A DNA stretch of 64,000 bases. It comes from Aquabacter spiritensis. Its GTDB lineage: Bacteria > Pseudomonadota > Alphaproteobacteria > Rhizobiales > Xanthobacteraceae. The stretch spans positions 186,001 through 250,000 of the forward strand of contig NZ_SMAI01000001.1 in assembly GCF_004346185.1 (NCBI RefSeq). The letters run 5' to 3'. This document shows positions 61,901-64,000 of this stretch, piece after piece. The first letter of the stretch is position 1. Each line of letters starts with the position of its first letter. A program made the translations under genes and the position numbers. The notes under the pieces are model-generated. The model was not told the origin of the DNA. It was given only the letters and a program-made list of their open reading frames with translations, and searched no databases.

Positions 61901-64000
61901 GAATTCGTGTTTGTGATCAGTCCCTTGCTGGACGCTCCAAGGCTTCCACCGGAGCCCGTCAGGGTCCCGACGGCATCGCCCTCTCCACCCGAGATGGTCA
62001 GGTCGAACGCCGATTCGTTTCCGATATTTCCGGCGATCACGCCGCTGTTTGCAATGGCACCAAGTGTTCCGCTGCTTGTGTTATGGATCGCATAGACATC
62101 ACCTTTAATGATGCCGCTATTCCCCAGCGCGCCGATCGTTCCTGTATTATAAATTCCCGAATTTTGCGATGCAATCGTTCCATTGTTTCTGAGATCAGAA
62201 ATGGACCCGTCCAGATTGTCCACGCTTATGCCAGATGATACGCCGGTGATAAGGCCGTCATTGGTCAGCTTGCCGATCGCCGCCGCAATGGTCGTGTCGA
62301 TCAGGACGCCGACGCTATCGCCCCTTATGGTGCCGCCGGCCGCGTTGGTCAGGGTTTCGATGCTGCCGCTGCGCACGCGCACGCCAGCTTCCGGACCTTC
62401 GATGGTGCCGGAATTCGACAATGTTCCGATGGATCCGCGGGTTCCAATCCCGTATCCCCCGGTGGTGGTGATGAGGCCGCTATTGGTCAGCGTGCCGATG
62501 CTGCCGGTGGACCCCACATAGACGCCCGACGATTCGTAGCCGACGATGGTGCCCGAATTTACGAGCGTCGCGATAATGCCGCCGCTATTGACGCTGATGC
62601 CGGTCGACGCCCCGGAAATTCTGCCGTTATTGGTCAGCGTCTGGAGCAGTCCTGTCGTGAGGATCCCGACCTCGCCGGTGCCCTCGACGAGGCCGTCATT
62701 CGTCATTTGGACGATGGTGCCCCCGGCCTCCAGGTTGACTGCAGCCCCATAGGCCCCGCGAATGGTGCCGGATGCCTCGTTCACCAAGGCATTGATGATG
62801 CCATGATTGGTAATGGCGCTGTCATAGGTGACGGCGATCACGCCACTGTTCGTCAAATTGCCAATGAACGACGTGGCACCGTTGTTATAAATCGCGATGG
62901 AATCAGCGGATATGGTTCCGGAATTGGCGATCGTCGCGATGGTGCGGTCGTTGACCACGGCCATCCCACCCTCGGTCGACAGGGCCTTGATGATGCCGTG
63001 ATTGGTGAGCGTGCCGATAGTAGATGTATTTTGAATAACTGTGCTCTGAGCGGAAATTTCACCTGTTTCTTGGTTTGTCAGGACAGCAATTTCTGAATCT
63101 TCTGTATAAATCGCGGTCCAGGCCATGCTTGAAATCGTTCCAGAATTAACGATTGAGCCTATCGTCCCTCCATATATATTAAATGCCGAGCTCGATGCAG
63201 AGGTCATTATACCGCTGTTTACGATGGCGCCGAGAAACGCATCGGTCGATGCGTAAACCGCACCGGTCGAGGAAATGGTTCCAGAGTTCGTGATCGTTCC
63301 GATCGCTCCGCCCAGCAGGTTATATATGGCGGTTGAAGACGATAAAATTGTTCCGGAATTTGAAATGGCTCCGATGGAGCCGCCTTGATTGTAAATGGCC
63401 GTGCCATTCTGGGCCGTGATCGTCGCGCCGGACGCGTTTATGATCGATCCGATTGTGCCATCCGAAAGATTGATGATGACCTTCGGATGCGCGTTTCCAA
63501 ATGTGGAAGCACTCGAAAGCACGCCCCCGGACGCATTTTCAATTTCTATTATATTGTTTTTATTTATTATCGCCCCAATGAATCCATTGTTATTGTTATT
63601 ATTATTGAATCCACTCGCGCTTATGGTTCCGCTATTCGTAATCGTAGAGACCGACGCGGCGAGATTGACGATGCCTCCGATATAATTCTCGTTGAGCGGC
63701 AGGAGCAGTCCGGTCGCCTCGATCGTGCCGGCGTTTTCGACCCGGCTGACCGTGCCGCCGGACAGCAGAACGCCCGCGATCGCGAGATTCGAGTCGGACA
63801 TGATCGTCCCGCTCGTCGTCACGTAACCGGAATTCTGGAACGTCGTGTCGGTGCTGGTGGAATTGAACGCGTAGTAATTGCCGCTCGATTCATCTCCGAC
63901 GACCTGACCGGTGGACGTGATCGTGACGTTGCCGGCGCTCCAATCAAAACAATTGCTCATCGGCGTGGAAATTGACGTATCGGTGGTGATCGAGCTGCAG
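58933..64000 (-). CDS. Autotransporter with NSGTI-type passenger, 5' end beyond the window
   Basis: At least 1,689 residues; the frame is open to the right edge (SSITTDTSIST precedes the first internal Met at 63960), so the signal peptide is missing here. The passenger has dozens of short (N/D)SG(T/I/V)I repeats to about 700 residues, then autotransporter-associated beta-strand repeats such as NTYTGGTTILEGTLKIGNGG and GAGTLILTSTA, and a C-terminal barrel (about the last 280 residues) with WTPTLWAQGYGGWS and the final FSLKF. A run of seven Asn codons (63586-63606) lies in an AT-rich patch of the passenger. Surface display and adhesion are expected; the terminator follows 31 bp later. Confidence 0.9.
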   Translation of the reverse strand, partial: CSSITTDTSISTPMSNCFDWSAGNVTITSTGQVVGDESSGNYYAFNSTSTDTTFQNSGYVTTSGTIMSDSNLAIAGVLLSGGTVSRVENAGTIEATGLLLPLNENYIGGIVNLAASVSTITNSGTISASGFNNNNNNNGFIGAIINKNNIIEIENASGGVLSSASTFGNAHPKVIINLSDGTIGSIINASGATITAQNGTAIYNQGGSIGAISNSGTILSSSTAIYNLLGGAIGTITNSGTISSTGAVYASTDAFLGAIVNSGIMTSASSSAFNIYGGTIGSIVNSGTISSMAWTAIYTEDSEIAVLTNQETGEISAQSTVIQNTSTIGTLTNHGIIKALSTEGGMAVVNDRTIATIANSGTISADSIAIYNNGATSFIGNLTNSGVIAVTYDSAITNHGIINALVNEASGTIRGAYGAAVNLEAGGTIVQMTNDGLVEGTGEVGILTTGLLQTLTNNGRISGASTGISVNSGGIIATLVNSGTIVGYESSGVYVGSTGSIGTLTNSGLITTTGGYGIGTRGSIGTLSNSGTIEGPEAGVRVRSGSIETLTNAAGGTIRGDSVGVLIDTTIAAAIGKLTNDGLITGVSSGISVDNLDGSISDLRNNGTIASQNSGIYNTGTIGALGNSGIIKGDVYAIHNTSSGTLGAIANSGVIAGNIGNESAFDLTISGGEGDAVGTLTGSGGSLGASSKGLITNTNSNLVFAGGNILLNDDIAIGAYAVKNNGSTISLGTDVSISGTYEQTGGLLGLGGNTLSLVDLALSGGTVTNGTVTATTSYVLSEAAVSAVLAGAATLSASNVSLAQNNTYTGETTVTEGVLSISADNALGATSAGTTVLSGATLRLSGSISVGAEALALSGEGAAGSSGALQSLSGDNAYGGAITLGGDTTIGVDAATLILSGGVTGADGTILSKAGAGTLILTSTADVSAKVSGGALQIGNGGSTGDIAGDVQLAQDTSLIFKLASDKTYAGLVSGNGGLVQAGTGVLTLTRANTYSGGTTISAGTLSIAAADNIGTGALTLAGSGTLKARETFGLSQSVQLMPVSGSGGGTFDVDATKLLTLSGTIAGSGSLTKTGSGTLQLTGANTYTGGTTILEGTLKIGNGGVLGSILGDIVNQATLIIDRSDDYAITGSVTGTGTLLIEGGGSVSFSSPYQGAVEILASSVVLQSGTSSAGAFTVGSDGYLGGTGTIGSLTMNSGSTVSPGYSPGTLNVSGAVTFNSGSIYRVDVTSGAHDLIVAGGNVTLSSGAYVQVAAASGLYAPSSRYAIITTSGTVAGTFGGVTSNYQFLTPTLDYDAQNVYLILTYTGQSFSAYAQTTNQQNTANAAYQLGAGNGVFNAVAELPVGGVPLAMNQLSGEIYASANTVLMDQANTTRNAVVTRLRQGLLAEAGSSALTDAAGAAGPATARFAVGWTPTLWAQGYGGWSTAFGNGNAATVSSSIGGIFAGLDALIAQNTRAGIVAGFSQTQFEVNDRNSNGSSDNYELGAYVGGQYGWLGLKGGASYAWFDLSLTRTTAFPGFSGSTNSGYTQGMAQVFGEVSARMAVSSLEFEPFAAVAYVNLQGGSTQESASTPAALAVDVSDMSTTYTTLGLRLATKVDLNGRALVPSATVGWQHAFGDTVPLSTMQFLGGAQSFAVQGVPIAEDTAILGAGLGYALSQTAALQVNYLGQIASSVSNNAFNAQFSLKF

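Overview
The window reads as the chromosome of a GC-rich alphaproteobacterium, most likely in the order Hyphomicrobiales (Rhizobiales). The grounds are a recA gene controlled by a GTTC-N7-GTTC SOS box, three small Omp25/Omp31-like surface beta-barrels, a CobF-type precorrin-6A synthase, an ECF sigma factor paired with a YCII/DGPF protein, and the recA-alaS neighbourhood. Genus and species cannot be read from the sequence. No rRNA, tRNA, CRISPR array or intact insertion sequence was recognised.

Layout. 1-5.9 kb: an iron-acquisition locus with an Ftr1-type permease facing away from an imelysin - multicopper oxidase - dihaem oxidoreductase - imelysin operon (the last gene is cut by the left edge). 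5.9-13.4 kb: periplasmic thiol chemistry, namely dsbD - DsbA/DsbG-like - L,D-transpeptidase, a divergent two-component system with a PmrA-like box between them, and a TetR gene divergent from a thioredoxin/CcdA pair. 13.6-17.8 kb: an SDR dehydrogenase, two secreted STY0301-like proteins and three outer-membrane barrels. 18-26 kb: housekeeping genes uvrC-pgsA-moaD-moaE, a small unknown gene, alaS and recA. 26-33.2 kb: a dicarboxylate carrier, YCII plus ECF sigma, a second DsbD (ScsB-like) with a redoxin, and cobF. 33.4-36.4 kb: one protein made of three phage-tail-collar domains, a divergent 51-residue peptide gene that looks like a RiPP precursor, a 14-C tract and a GreA-like gene. 36.5-42.6 kb: a sugar-acid catabolic operon (two enolase-superfamily enzymes, FAH hydrolase, D-2-hydroxyacid dehydrogenase, TctC binding protein) with a divergent GntR regulator and a clear operator.

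42.6-64 kb is dominated by two very large autotransporters. The first (3,358 residues) carries about 40 AQS(I/V)GGGGG-type repeats. The gene is bracketed by a ~135-bp direct repeat copied from the 3' end of the gntR gene, which suggests that the whole autotransporter block arrived by integration or duplication at that gene end. The second autotransporter runs off the right edge and is followed on the same strand by a TPR-sulfotransferase and a TPR/GT9-like glycosyltransferase, a plausible surface-protein modification module. Between the blocks lie a small GNAT gene, an AI-2E-type transporter and a perfect 36-bp palindrome.

The observations most worth following are the repeat-bracketed autotransporter, the tri-collar/short-peptide pair, the multicopper-oxidase/Ftr1 iron module, the dsbD-dsbG/A-like-L,D-transpeptidase operon and the autotransporter-modification cassette. 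All functional calls rest on reading motifs by eye; no database search was run.
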